From Streptomyces sp. NBC_00554 (GTDB lineage Bacteria > Actinomycetota > Actinomycetes > Streptomycetales > Streptomycetaceae), in assembly GCF_041431135.1 (NCBI RefSeq), contig NZ_CP107799.1, positions 9,378,501 through 9,442,500 of the forward strand: a stretch of 64,000 nucleotides of DNA, read 5' to 3'. Shown here piece after piece: positions 8,220 to 16,149 of this stretch. A program made the position numbers and the translations under genes. Each line of letters begins with the position of its first letter. The first letter of the stretch is position 1. The notes beneath the pieces were generated by a model. The model saw nothing but the letters and a program-made list of their open reading frames with translations. It searched no databases and was not told the origin of the DNA.

Positions 8220-8260
8220 CGGTGGGGTGCGGAAGTTGCTCTTCCGCACCCCACCGTTTT
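8220..8260 (+). terminator. Strong intrinsic terminator
   Basis: Perfect 16-bp inverted repeat (CGGTGGGGTGCGGAAG, 5-nt loop, CTTCCGCACCCCACCG) followed by TTTT, 18 bp after the secreted-protein stop. Confidence 0.93.
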
Positions 8261-8462
8261 CGTCCGAGTCGAGAACCAGTCCGGTCCTTCGCCGGGTCAA
8301 CGTCCGCGTCTCTCCCGCCGGTTCACGTTCCCCTCTTCTGGCACAGCCGAGAGTTAATGGGGCATTGGGGAATCCGAGGTGTAAAGACCTCGCGGTGATG
8401 GCGATCCTCTTGTCATGAACCTGCTGCCCGATGGGCGGGCCGCAGCCTCATGGAGGTGTGGG

Positions 8463-8915
8463 ATGCACCGCAGACTCGCCGCCGGCCTTGCCGCCTCAAC
8501 TCTGGCCCTGATCACCGTCGTCGGTACCGCCACAGCGGCCGACGCGGCTCCCGCCGACAAGCCCCAGGTCCTCTCGAACTGGACCCAGACCAGCGCGTCG
8601 AGCTACAACACCTGGAACGCCGCCCGCGCGAACCAGGCCGCGTGGTCCGCGTACGCGTTCGACTGGTCCACCGACTACTGCTCCTCCTCGCCGGACAACC
8701 CGTTCGGCTTCCCCTTCGCCACCTCATGCGCCCGCCACGACTTCGGCTACCGCAACTACAAGGCCGCGGGCACCTTCAGCACCAACAAGTCGCGCCTCGA
8801 CAGCGCCTTCTACGAGGACCTCAAGCGCGTCTGTCTCAAATACAGCGGCGCGACGAAGACGTCCTGCGACGGTACGGCGTGGACCTACTACCAGGCGGTC
8901 AAGGTGTTCGGCTGA
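8463..8915 (+). CDS. Secreted prokaryotic phospholipase A2
   Basis: 150-residue secreted enzyme starting at the ATG preceded by GGAGG (6 nt spacing). It has a signal peptide ending near ADAAPA, then the prokaryotic PLA2 fold: DYCSSSPDNPFGFPFATSC with the catalytic CARHDFGYRNY (His-Asp pair), and the downstream Asp in RLDSAFYEDLKRVC. Cysteines in DYC, TSC, RVC and TSC fit the two disulfides known for streptomycete PLA2. It would hydrolyse sn-2 acyl chains of phospholipids outside the cell in a Ca-dependent way. The frame opens 16 codons further upstream, but that part lacks a ribosome binding site. Confidence 0.93.
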   Translation: MHRRLAAGLAASTLALITVVGTATAADAAPADKPQVLSNWTQTSASSYNTWNAARANQAAWSAYAFDWSTDYCSSSPDNPFGFPFATSCARHDFGYRNYKAAGTFSTNKSRLDSAFYEDLKRVCLKYSGATKTSCDGTAWTYYQAVKVFG

Positions 8916-8936
8916 GACCGTCCGCCGAGGAGAACG

Positions 8937-8962
8937 GGGGCGCCGCCCACGCGGCGTCCCGC
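8937..8962. terminator. Possible bidirectional terminator between convergent genes
   Basis: GGGCGCCGC and GCGGCGTCCC can pair around a 4-nt loop with a one-base bulge, between the converging phospholipase and metallophosphoesterase genes. No T-run. Confidence 0.4.
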
Positions 8963-8981
8963 ACCCGGCGCAGAGACCTGC

Positions 8982-10520
8982 TCAGCCGGCCACAGGCTCA
9001 CCAGGGCTGTCCTGGAAGGCCGTTCGTGGTACCGGGCGGATGACGCCGGACAGGTCGTGGGCGGCGACACTGTTGCGGTCGGCGACCGAGCGGCCGAGCG
9101 CATGGTGCGGCCACAGTCCCGCCGCCACCCGGCGACTGCGCTCGCCCCATTCACGGGCCGGGGCACTGCTGGACTTGTAGTGGTTGAGAGCGAATCCGCC
9201 GGAGTGGATCCGGAGCAGACAGAAACCGCCGGGATAGTCCTTGACGGCGCTGACCTCCTGCAAGGTGACGTGCGGGGCCTGCGGCAGGACCGTCCGCTTG
9301 TTGCGGTGGGTGTGGCCCGCGTGGTGGAGGAAGACGCCCGGGGCGTCGGCGTAGGCGTCGAGAATGGCGCGTGCCTGGCGGCGGCCGAGCTGCTGCCCCC
9401 TGGACACGGGGAAGACCGAATCCCGTACGGTCAGCGGATGGTGGCCGAACACGACGGTTGGCTGGTCCCTGCTCTCGTTCAACCGGGCCCGGAACCAGGC
9501 CAGTTGCTCCGCGCCGAGCCCGCCCGCGTCGGCGCCGTGGCCATGCTTCTCGTACGTGTCGAGCCCGACGATCCGCAGCCCGCCGAGGTCGCGCGCGAAG
9601 TACGAGGGACCCCCGCCGCCGAGGAACCCGTCGCGGAAGGCGTCTCCGTCCGCATGGCCGTGCCGGGGCCTGTCGTGGTTCCCCCGTACGACGAAGTAGT
9701 CCCGCCCGTGGGCACCGAACCCGTCCAGGATCCGCTTGGCCTCGGCCAGATCGCGCGGCCCGCCGCCGGCCGAGATGTCCCCTGCGGCCAGCAGCACGTC
9801 CGCCCCGCGCCGCCGAGCCTCCTCCACCACCGCCCGGCTCATGATCTCCGGGTACGGCGACAGCCCCGCCTCCTGCGACACCCCGCGGAACAGCGGCACG
9901 CCGCCGACGAGGCCGGCGGTGGTCTCCCCGACATGCAGGTCGTTGCAGAGGGCGATGGACAGCAGATGGCGCCCCGGGGGCGGCTGCGGGGTGGTGAAGG
10001 AGTACGGGCCTCCGCGCGTCCCGAATCCGTAGCGGTTGGTGCCGACGGCGTTACCGCGGACGAGGTGCAGCGAGGTGGGAGCGGCGGTCACACCCCGTGA
10101 GCGGGCCTGGTAGTAGTACGTCTGGCCCGGTTCCAGGCCCGTGAGCTCCACGTGGTGGTGCGCCGTGGGCCGGGTTTCCCCCGCGGTGCGGTTCAGGCGC
10201 GTGGGGTGGGTGCCGTAGACCACCTCGCCCTCCGTGACCGCGGGGAGCATGTGGCCCGTGCCGTCATCGGTGCCGGGTATTCCGGTGTGCCAGGTGATGA
10301 CGGCGCTGTCCTCGGTCAGGGTGACCAGTTCCAGGTGGACGGCCTTGATGGTGTCGGGGTGGAGGAGACGGCTGGTGCGTGCGGTGTCGTGCACGGCACC
10401 GGCCAAGGCCCTCAGCAGTGCGGGGGCGAGGAGGGCGCCGGATCGCAGGACTTCGGAGGGAGCGGGCAGGGCCGCCAGGGCGGACAGGGCCGCGAGGGGA
10501 GCGGAGAGGCAGCAGCGCAT
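8982..10520 (-). CDS. Metallophosphoesterase with N-terminal fibronectin-type domain (purple acid phosphatase-like)
   Basis: About 512 residues with a hydrophobic, possibly exported N-terminus (ALLAPALLRALAGAV). A purple-acid-phosphatase-type beta domain follows (VITWHTGIPGTD, VELTGLEPGQTYYYQARS), then a calcineurin-like core with metal-ligand blocks CNDLHVG, LLAAGDIS, VVRGNHDRP, VFGHHPL and HHAGHTHRNK. It probably cleaves phosphomonoesters or diesters outside the cell or at the membrane. The start is uncertain: ATG at 10520 lacks a strong ribosome binding site, and the open frame continues upstream into the region before the DUF427 gene. Convergent with the phospholipase A2 gene; the pair suggests phosphate or lipid scavenging, but I see no PHO box. 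Confidence 0.85.
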   Translation of the reverse strand: MRCCLSAPLAALSALAALPAPSEVLRSGALLAPALLRALAGAVHDTARTSRLLHPDTIKAVHLELVTLTEDSAVITWHTGIPGTDDGTGHMLPAVTEGEVVYGTHPTRLNRTAGETRPTAHHHVELTGLEPGQTYYYQARSRGVTAAPTSLHLVRGNAVGTNRYGFGTRGGPYSFTTPQPPPGRHLLSIALCNDLHVGETTAGLVGGVPLFRGVSQEAGLSPYPEIMSRAVVEEARRRGADVLLAAGDISAGGGPRDLAEAKRILDGFGAHGRDYFVVRGNHDRPRHGHADGDAFRDGFLGGGGPSYFARDLGGLRIVGLDTYEKHGHGADAGGLGAEQLAWFRARLNESRDQPTVVFGHHPLTVRDSVFPVSRGQQLGRRQARAILDAYADAPGVFLHHAGHTHRNKRTVLPQAPHVTLQEVSAVKDYPGGFCLLRIHSGGFALNHYKSSSAPAREWGERSRRVAAGLWPHHALGRSVADRNSVAAHDLSGVIRPVPRTAFQDSPGEPVAG

Positions 10521-10648
10521 GCCGGATGCATGCCCGCGCGCAGTGAACGGCGGCAGTGTTGCCGACGGCGGCACCAGGTATGGCACGCGACATCTCCGTC
10601 CGGGCGCGGCTCGACGTGTGTGGATCCGGCCGGTTGGGTGACCGGCGG

Positions 10649-11455
10649 TCAGCTCGTCGACAACGTTTTGCTGAACGGAGTGACGGGGCGCTCCACGCGC
10701 TCTCCGTCCACGGTAAGGTCCACCGCCTCGTTGTAGAAAGCGATGAGTCCTGTGACAGTGGCCACCGCGGGCAGCGGGTCCGGGTAGCTCCAGACGAGGT
10801 TCGCCGGGACATCGGCGTCGCCTCGCCACGACCAGTACTCGGCGGTTCCCTTGTAGGGGCACCCGGTGCTGTGGTCGGTGGGAACGAGGAGATCGAGGCG
10901 GACGTCCTCGCGTGGCACGTAGTACCGCACCGGAAGGCCGGTCTCGAAGAGCAGCACGGGACGCCGGGTGTCCGCGACGACCGTGCCGTCGATCTCGACC
11001 TGGACATGTCGGCTGCTCGGCAGGGCGTCCACCCGCTTGTGCGGGTCCCGGGGATGGATGAAGATCTCTTCCTCCTCCTCGTACCAGTGGTCGAGCCCCC
11101 GGCCGCTGCGCAGGAACCACTCGAAGGCGATGTGGCCGGCCAGGTCGTCGGCGGGGAACGTCCAGGCCGCGTTCTCCACCACCTCGCCGTCGACCTCGAG
11201 GTCGTAGAAGATCCGCGATCCCGTGTGGCTGCCCGTCCGGGGGTTCCGCGCCGGACGGAGCAGGTCCTCGCGGACCTCCTCGCGGGGGAAGGCGTACGTC
11301 GGGACGGGCAGCGCGGGCTCCCACACGAGGAGGGGGTGCCGGCTGTCGACGACGGTGACGTCGCCTTTCCGTCCCCGCACCCAGCGGTCGCTGGGCTCCC
11401 ACAGGAGGCCCTCCGGGGTGGTCCGTACCGATCGCGCGTGGGGGAGTGCACTCAT
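10649..11455 (-). CDS. Tandem DUF427-domain protein
   Basis: 268 residues containing two copies of the small DUF427 beta-barrel. Copy one is about residues 35-125 (VTVVDSRHPLLVWEPALPVPTYAFPREEV, FYDLEVDGEVVENAAWTFPADD). Copy two is about 145-250 (VQVEIDGTVVADTRRPVLLFETGLPVRYYVPREDV, GTAEYWSWRG, NLVWSYPDPLPAV). No catalytic chemistry is established for the family that I can name. AAGGAG precedes the ATG. It lies upstream of the metallophosphoesterase on the same strand, separated by about 130 bp, so co-transcription is possible but not evident. Confidence 0.9.
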   Translation of the reverse strand: MSALPHARSVRTTPEGLLWEPSDRWVRGRKGDVTVVDSRHPLLVWEPALPVPTYAFPREEVREDLLRPARNPRTGSHTGSRIFYDLEVDGEVVENAAWTFPADDLAGHIAFEWFLRSGRGLDHWYEEEEEIFIHPRDPHKRVDALPSSRHVQVEIDGTVVADTRRPVLLFETGLPVRYYVPREDVRLDLLVPTDHSTGCPYKGTAEYWSWRGDADVPANLVWSYPDPLPAVATVTGLIAFYNEAVDLTVDGERVERPVTPFSKTLSTS

Positions 11456-11522
11456 GGTCCGGTCTCCTTCGGTTTGTCGGACACCCTGACATTGGACACC
11501 GGCAGCCGTGGCCCTGCCCGTG

Positions 11523-12302
11523 TCAGACGACGACGACTCCGACCCCCGCCTCCTCGAACTCCCGAACGGTCTCCTCGCTCACCGCCGCGTCCGTCACCAG
11601 AGTGTCCACCGACTCGGCAGCGCAGATCCGGGCGAAGGCGCGTCGGCCCAGCTTGCTGGAGTCGGCGGCGACGATCACGCGTTCGGCGCGCTCGCAGAGC
11701 AGCCGGTTGATCGCGGCCTCCGCCTCGTCGTGGGCGGCCGCGCCGTGGGTGGCGTCGAAGGCGACCACGCCGAGCACGGCCACGTCGACGGTGATCTGGC
11801 CGAGGACGCCGTCGGCGAGCGGTCCGACGAGTTCGTACGACTGCGGGCGGGCGACCCCGCCGGTCACCACGATCTTGAACTGGGGGCGCACGGCCAGCTC
11901 GTTGGCGATGTTGAGCGCGTTGGTGACCACGGTCAGCGCGGGCGAACCGGACGCGAGGTCGGGGCGCACGGCCAGGGCGCGCGCCACCTCCGTGGTGGTC
12001 GTGCCACCGGTCAGACCGACCGCCTCGCCGGGCGTGACGAGAGCGGCCACCGCCTTCGCGATGCGCTGCTTCTCGGTGACATGGCGGGCGGTCTTGTAGC
12101 GCAGCGGCAGTTCATAGGAGACGCCGTGCACGACCGCGCCGCCCCGGGTGCGCACGAGCATCTGCTGCTCGGCGAGCTGGTCGAAGTCACGCCGGATCGT
12201 CGCGGCCGACACCTCCAGCTCGGTCGCGACCTCCTCGACGTCCAGCCGGCCACGCTCCACGAGCAGTTCCAGCAGCGCCTTCCAGCGGGCGTCGCGCGAC
12301 AT
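11523..12302 (-). CDS. DeoR-family repressor of the adjacent sugar cluster
   Basis: 259 residues. The N-terminal DeoR winged helix (RWKALLELLVERGRLDVEEVATELEVSAATIRRDFDQLAEQQMLVRTRGGAV) is followed by the DeoRC sensor domain with phosphosugar-binding landmarks (LTGGTTTTEVARAL, VVTNALNIANELA, VVTGGVARPQSYELVG, ADSSKLGRRAF). The start is taken as ATG 12302, which has GGAG 7 nt upstream; a GTG two codons earlier is too close to that site. It is transcribed divergently from the SIS and aldolase genes across a 122-bp region with an inverted TGATTG repeat, which fits control of those genes and of itself by a sugar phosphate. Confidence 0.9.
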   Translation of the reverse strand: MSRDARWKALLELLVERGRLDVEEVATELEVSAATIRRDFDQLAEQQMLVRTRGGAVVHGVSYELPLRYKTARHVTEKQRIAKAVAALVTPGEAVGLTGGTTTTEVARALAVRPDLASGSPALTVVTNALNIANELAVRPQFKIVVTGGVARPQSYELVGPLADGVLGQITVDVAVLGVVAFDATHGAAAHDEAEAAINRLLCERAERVIVAADSSKLGRRAFARICAAESVDTLVTDAAVSEETVREFEEAGVGVVVV

Positions 12303-12363
12303 CCGCACTCTCCAATCCTCGATCTTCCGCGACCTTAGCGCACCTTTCTGGCTCTCAAATGCT

Positions 12364-12405
12364 TGATTGTGCTCGAAACCTCGCTATATCTTGCACAAAC
12401 AATCA
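12364..12405. promoter_or_regulatory. Candidate DeoR operator (inverted TGATTG...CAATCA)
   Basis: TGATTGTGC (12364-12372) and GCACAAACAATCA (12393-12405) form an imperfect inverted pair between the divergent DeoR and SIS genes, about 20 bp before the SIS ribosome binding site GGGAGGGG. AT-richness stands out from the surroundings. Confidence 0.55.
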
Positions 12406-12424
12406 TCTGTGGGAGGGGTACGGC

Positions 12425-13315
12425 ATGACCCATGTCGAGAACGAGCTCAACAGTCAGCCCGAGTGCTGGATACGCGCCGCCGAGCAGGCCGCGGCGCACG
12501 GTGCCGCACTGCCTGCGGCGGGGGAGCGGGTGGCGATCGTGGGGTGCGGGACCTCGTACTTCATGGCGCAGGCCGTCGCCGCGCTGCGCGAACGGTCGGG
12601 CCAGGGCGAGACGGACGCCTTCGCCGCGTCGGAGTTCCCGGACACCCGCTCGTACGACCGCGTGATCGCCCTCACCCGGTCCGGCACCACCACCGAGGTG
12701 CTCGAACTCCTGGGCAACCTCAAGGGCCGTACGCGCACCACGGCCATCACCGCCGACCCGCACACGCCCGTCATGGACTCGGCGGACGACGTCGTGGTCC
12801 TGGACTTCGCGGACGAACAGTCCGTCGTGCAGACCCGGTTCGCGACCACCGCGCTCACACTGCTGCGCGCCCACCTCGGTCTGCACACCGACGCCGTCGT
12901 CGCCGACGCGCGTACCGCACTCGAAACACCCCTGCCCGAAGGGCTCGTCGACTGCGCGCAGTTCACCTTCCTCGGCCGCGGCTGGACCGTCGGACTCGCC
13001 AACGAGGCCGGCCTCAAGATGCGCGAGGCCGCGCTGGCCTGGACTGAGGCCTACCCGGCGATGGAGTACCGGCACGGCCCCATCAGCGTCACCACGCACG
13101 GGACCGCCACCTGGATGCTCGGCGAGGCGCCCGAAGGCCTGGCCGAACAGGTGCGGGCCACCGGCGGGTTGTGGGTGGCCGGCGGTCTCGACCCGCTTGC
13201 CGAACTCGTCCGCGCCCAGCGCCTCGCCGTCGCGGTCGCCGCGTCCCGCGGACTGGACCCGGACCAGCCGCGTCACCTCACCCGCTCCGTGATCCTCGCC
13301 CGGACATCCCGCTGA
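12425..13315 (+). CDS. SIS-domain sugar phosphate isomerase/deaminase (AgaS-like)
   Basis: 296 residues with two SIS half-domains. The first has VAIVGCGTSYFMAQAVAAL (about 38-56) and VIALTRSGTTTEVLELL; the second has FTFLGRGWTVGLANEAGLKMREAALAWTEAYPAMEYRHGP (about 180-220). The GCGTS, SGTT and EYRHGP motifs are those of GlmS-isomerase/AgaS-type proteins, which isomerise or deaminate amino-sugar or ketose phosphates. The ATG follows GGGAGGGG by 6 nt. It is the first gene of a two-gene operon with a class II aldolase, under a divergent DeoR regulator; a role in amino-sugar or ketohexose-phosphate breakdown is the best inference. No kinase, deacetylase or transporter gene is in the cluster. Confidence 0.87.
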   Translation: MTHVENELNSQPECWIRAAEQAAAHGAALPAAGERVAIVGCGTSYFMAQAVAALRERSGQGETDAFAASEFPDTRSYDRVIALTRSGTTTEVLELLGNLKGRTRTTAITADPHTPVMDSADDVVVLDFADEQSVVQTRFATTALTLLRAHLGLHTDAVVADARTALETPLPEGLVDCAQFTFLGRGWTVGLANEAGLKMREAALAWTEAYPAMEYRHGPISVTTHGTATWMLGEAPEGLAEQVRATGGLWVAGGLDPLAELVRAQRLAVAVAASRGLDPDQPRHLTRSVILARTSR

Positions 13316-13348
13316 GTCGGCTCAACCACCCACTGAGAAGGAGGAGTT

Positions 13349-14200
13349 GTGCCACTCGCAGCAACCGGTGAACTGGTTCACGCGGCCGTCGGGGCCCGGA
13401 CCGCGGTCGCCGCGTTCAACGTCATCACCCTGGAACACGTCGAAGCGGTCATCGCGGGCGCCGAGTCCATGGACGCGCCGGTCGTCCTCCAAGTCAGCGA
13501 GAACGCGGTCAGGTTCCGCTACGGACGGCTGCTCCCGCTGGCCCGCGCCGCGACCGCCGCGGCCGAACGCGCCTCCGTACCCGTCGCGTTGCACCTCGAC
13601 CACGTCCAGAACGACGGTCTGCTGCGGCAGGCGGCCGACGCCGGCTTCAGCTCCGTGATGTACGACGCCGCCCGGCTGTCGTACGAGGAGAACCTCGCCG
13701 CCACCCGGGCCGCCGCCGACTGGGCGCATGCCCAAGGGCTGTGGATCGAGGCCGAGTTGGGGCAGGTCGGCGGCAAGAACGGCGCGCCCCCGCTCGACGC
13801 GCACGCGCCCGGCGCCCGTACCGACCCCGCCGAGGCCCGCGCCTTCGTGGCCGACTCGGGCGTGGACGCCCTGGCCGTCGCGATCGGCAGCTCGCACGCG
13901 ATGACCACCCGCACTGCCGCCCTCGATCACGGCCTGCTCAAGCGCCTGGCCGCGGCGCTCGACGTACCGATCGTCCTGCACGGCTCCTCCGGAGTCCCGG
14001 ACGACGAACTGGCGGCGGCCGTCGCGGGCGGCATCGCCAAGGTCAACATCGGTACGGCGCTGAACCTCGCGATGACGGGCGCCATAAGGGAGTTCCTCAC
14101 CGCCCATCCCGAGGCCCTGGACTCGCGCAAGTACCTCGGCGAAGGACGGGAGGCGATGGCGCGGACGGTGGCGCGGCTCATCGGCGTACTGCGCGGGTGA
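13349..14200 (+). CDS. Class II ketose-bisphosphate aldolase (GatY/KbaY/Fba family)
   Basis: 283 residues, GTG start after a strong AAGGAGG. Zn-aldolase landmarks are VAAFNVITLEHVEAVIAGAE (about 14-33), LHLDHVQNDGLL (first metal His), FSSVMYDAARLSYEENL, EAELGQVGGKNG, and VLHGSSGVPDDELAAAVAGGIAKVNIGTALN (phosphate loop). The length suits tagatose-1,6-bisphosphate aldolases (GatY/KbaY) better than the longer E. coli FbaA type. It cleaves a ketose 1,6-bisphosphate to DHAP and glyceraldehyde 3-phosphate. It follows the SIS gene by 33 bp and is co-regulated with it. Confidence 0.9.
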   Translation: MPLAATGELVHAAVGARTAVAAFNVITLEHVEAVIAGAESMDAPVVLQVSENAVRFRYGRLLPLARAATAAAERASVPVALHLDHVQNDGLLRQAADAGFSSVMYDAARLSYEENLAATRAAADWAHAQGLWIEAELGQVGGKNGAPPLDAHAPGARTDPAEARAFVADSGVDALAVAIGSSHAMTTRTAALDHGLLKRLAAALDVPIVLHGSSGVPDDELAAAVAGGIAKVNIGTALNLAMTGAIREFLTAHPEALDSRKYLGEGREAMARTVARLIGVLRG

Positions 14201-14213
14201 CCTGAGCGCGAGC

Positions 14214-14495
14214 TCAGGAAGCGTCGATCTGCACCAACTTCTCGAAGAAGAACTCGTGCTTGAGGAACGACACGTCGTACTCGCGCCCTGGATACGGCGG
14301 GATCAGCTGCGCCGCCTGGAACAGCCGCCAGCCGTCCTCCAGGGCGTGCACGCCCGACGTGTACGGCGGTTCGTCACTGTCCCCGGTCGTCGGGGACGTA
14401 CGGCCGGTACCGTCGTAGACCGACCAGCCCACCACGTCCGCGTCCAGCGCGGAGGTCGCCAGGTAGAGCACCAGAACCTGCTGACGGATGGTCAT
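14214..14495 (-). CDS. Small conserved-type protein translationally coupled to PhyH
   Basis: 93 residues, acidic, with aromatic-rich C-terminus (FFFEKLVQIDAS). Its ATG overlaps the stop of the PhyH gene (ATGA), so the two proteins are probably made together. A stretch like VVGWSVYDGTGRTSPTTGDSDEPPYTSGVHALEDGWRLFQ suggests a small compact fold. I do not recognise a family. It ends 14 bp from the converging aldolase gene. Confidence 0.72.
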   Translation of the reverse strand: MTIRQQVLVLYLATSALDADVVGWSVYDGTGRTSPTTGDSDEPPYTSGVHALEDGWRLFQAAQLIPPYPGREYDVSFLKHEFFFEKLVQIDAS

Positions 14496-15304
14496 GCGGC
14501 GGCTCCCTGGGGGCGGTTGGAGACCCTGGTCACCCAGTGGTCCAGGTCGAAGGAGTCGTCCCCGGTGAGCGCACGCCACCACAGGACCCGGTTGTAGACC
14601 TCGAGGCGGCCGGTGGCGGGCTCGTACCACGGGAACGTCATGGCGAGTTCCTCGGAGACCCGCGGATCCCCGAGGTCCGAGGTGTCCCACAGTCGCTGCT
14701 GCCGCACGGTCGGATTGAAGCGGATCTTGAACATGTAGCGCACCGCGTCGCTGTCGTTGCGCCGCCCGCCGTGCCACAGGCCATGGTGCAGAAACACCAC
14801 GGTGCCGGCCGGACAGACAAGGCGGCTCTGCCCGCGCAGGTTCTGGTAGCGCCCGGTGTCCGACTCGTTCGTGCGCCGCAGATGACTGCCCGGCACGCTG
14901 AGGGTGCCGCCCATGTCGAGCGTGACGTCCTGCGGGTAGTACATCAACTGGACGTCGAAGGCATCGGTCCGCACATCGATGATCGCGTCACCGTGCAACG
15001 GCTGCGCCTGCCCCTGGTGGGGCTCGCGGACGTGCACGGCGTGATGGTCCACGGTCGGCCCGGGCCCCACAAGACTGCGCAACGCACCTGCCACAGCAGG
15101 GAGTTCCACGAGTCGGCGGACGAAGGAACCCTCCGGATAGGCGTCCGCGACAGCACTGCCGTAGGGCACGCCGGGCACGCCCTCGCGCAGGACCTCGATC
15201 CCCTCGGCGTTCATCTCCGGCGGCACCACCGCGTCGAGGCGCAGTGAGCCGTGGGCGACGAAGTGCGCCATCCGCACCGAACTCAGTAGCTGGGTGTTGG
15301 TCAT
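14492..15304 (-). CDS. Phytanoyl-CoA dioxygenase (PhyH) family oxygenase
   Basis: 270 residues of the PhyH 2-oxoglutarate/Fe(II) fold: HGDAIIDVRTDAFDVQLMYYPQDV (iron His-x-Asp), GGTLSVPGSHLRR, VVFLHHGLWHGGRRNDSDAVRYMFKIRFNP (distal His and 2-oxoglutarate Arg). Such enzymes hydroxylate small metabolites; the substrate is not evident. ATG 15304 has GGAGG unusually close (2 nt), and a TTG nine bases upstream is possible, so the start is approximate. It forms a two-gene unit with the small downstream gene and is divergent from an AraC-type regulator, the likely controller. Confidence 0.85.
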   Translation of the reverse strand: MTNTQLLSSVRMAHFVAHGSLRLDAVVPPEMNAEGIEVLREGVPGVPYGSAVADAYPEGSFVRRLVELPAVAGALRSLVGPGPTVDHHAVHVREPHQGQAQPLHGDAIIDVRTDAFDVQLMYYPQDVTLDMGGTLSVPGSHLRRTNESDTGRYQNLRGQSRLVCPAGTVVFLHHGLWHGGRRNDSDAVRYMFKIRFNPTVRQQRLWDTSDLGDPRVSEELAMTFPWYEPATGRLEVYNRVLWWRALTGDDSFDLDHWVTRVSNRPQGAAA

Positions 15305-15375
15305 GCCCTCCAACGTAGGAGGGGCGTCCTCGCGGGCGCGTGGGTCCCACTCACCACTACTGGTACGTTTTCACC

Positions 15376-16149
15376 ATGCGGGAGACGGTGATCCACCTCG
15401 GCGAGCCGCCCGCCGTCGTCAACATCGGCGTCGGCGTGCACGGTGTCGCGAGCCCCACGGACGTCTTCCGGCTGCCCGAGCTGTGGCAGCTGCACCTCTA
15501 CCAGTACGACGCCGAACTCATTGTCGACGGCACCGCCCACGTCATCCGCCCCGGCCGCGTGAGCCTCGTACCCCCCGGCACCACGGTCCGCTACCGCTAC
15601 CAGGGCCGCTCCGAACACCTCTACGCCCACCTGCGCATCGCCCCGGCCGGCCCGCCGCACACCGTCCCCGTCATGCAGGACGCAGGCCCCGAACTCCCCA
15701 CACTCTCCGGGCTGTTGCTCCATGCGATGACGGCGGCACCGGGCGCACCCGCGCACACCCGGGCCGAGCTCTGGACCGCGCTCTGGCGCATCGCCCACCT
15801 GACCCCGGCCACCACCACGAGCCCCGGACCCCACCCCGCGGTGAGCACGGCGATCGCCCACATCGAAGCGCACCTGGCGGCCCCGCTGACCATCCCGGAG
15901 ATCGCCCGTGCCGCAGGGATCTCCCACAACCACCTCACCCGGCTCTTCCGTACCGAGACGGGCACCACAGTGGTCGCCTACATCCGCCGCCGCAGACTGG
16001 AGCGCGCCCACCACCTGCTGCGCGCCTCGACCCTCTCCATCCCGGCGGTAGCGGCGTCCGTCGGCATCCCGGACCTGCAGGCCTTCAACAAGGCATGCCG
16101 CAGAGAACTCGGGGCGTCGCCCCGCACCCTGCGGGGAGCTACTTCCTGA
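15376..16149 (+). CDS. AraC-family regulator with cupin sensor domain
   Basis: 257 residues from ATG 15376; a GTG 12 codons earlier is possible. The N-terminal half is a cupin-like sensor (VNIGVGVHGV, YQYDAELIVDGTAHVIRPGRVSLVPPGTTVRY). The C-terminal AraC domain has two helix-turn-helix motifs (PLTIPEIARAAGISHNHLTRLFRTETGTTVVAYIRRRRLERAHHLLR and SIPAVAASVGIPDLQAFNKACRRELG). No clear ribosome binding site, so it may be leaderless. Divergent from the PhyH gene across 71 bp; it probably controls that operon. Its 3' end overlaps the converging RlmG gene by 11 bp. Confidence 0.87.
   Translation: MRETVIHLGEPPAVVNIGVGVHGVASPTDVFRLPELWQLHLYQYDAELIVDGTAHVIRPGRVSLVPPGTTVRYRYQGRSEHLYAHLRIAPAGPPHTVPVMQDAGPELPTLSGLLLHAMTAAPGAPAHTRAELWTALWRIAHLTPATTTSPGPHPAVSTAIAHIEAHLAAPLTIPEIARAAGISHNHLTRLFRTETGTTVVAYIRRRRLERAHHLLRASTLSIPAVAASVGIPDLQAFNKACRRELGASPRTLRGATS

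Noticed and set aside
8982..11492. An 836-codon open frame on the minus strand spanning the metallophosphoesterase and the DUF427 region.
   Set aside because: Only the part downstream of about 10520 has phosphoesterase sequence. The rest is Arg/Pro-rich and antiparallel in frame to the well-supported DUF427 gene, which has its own ribosome binding site.
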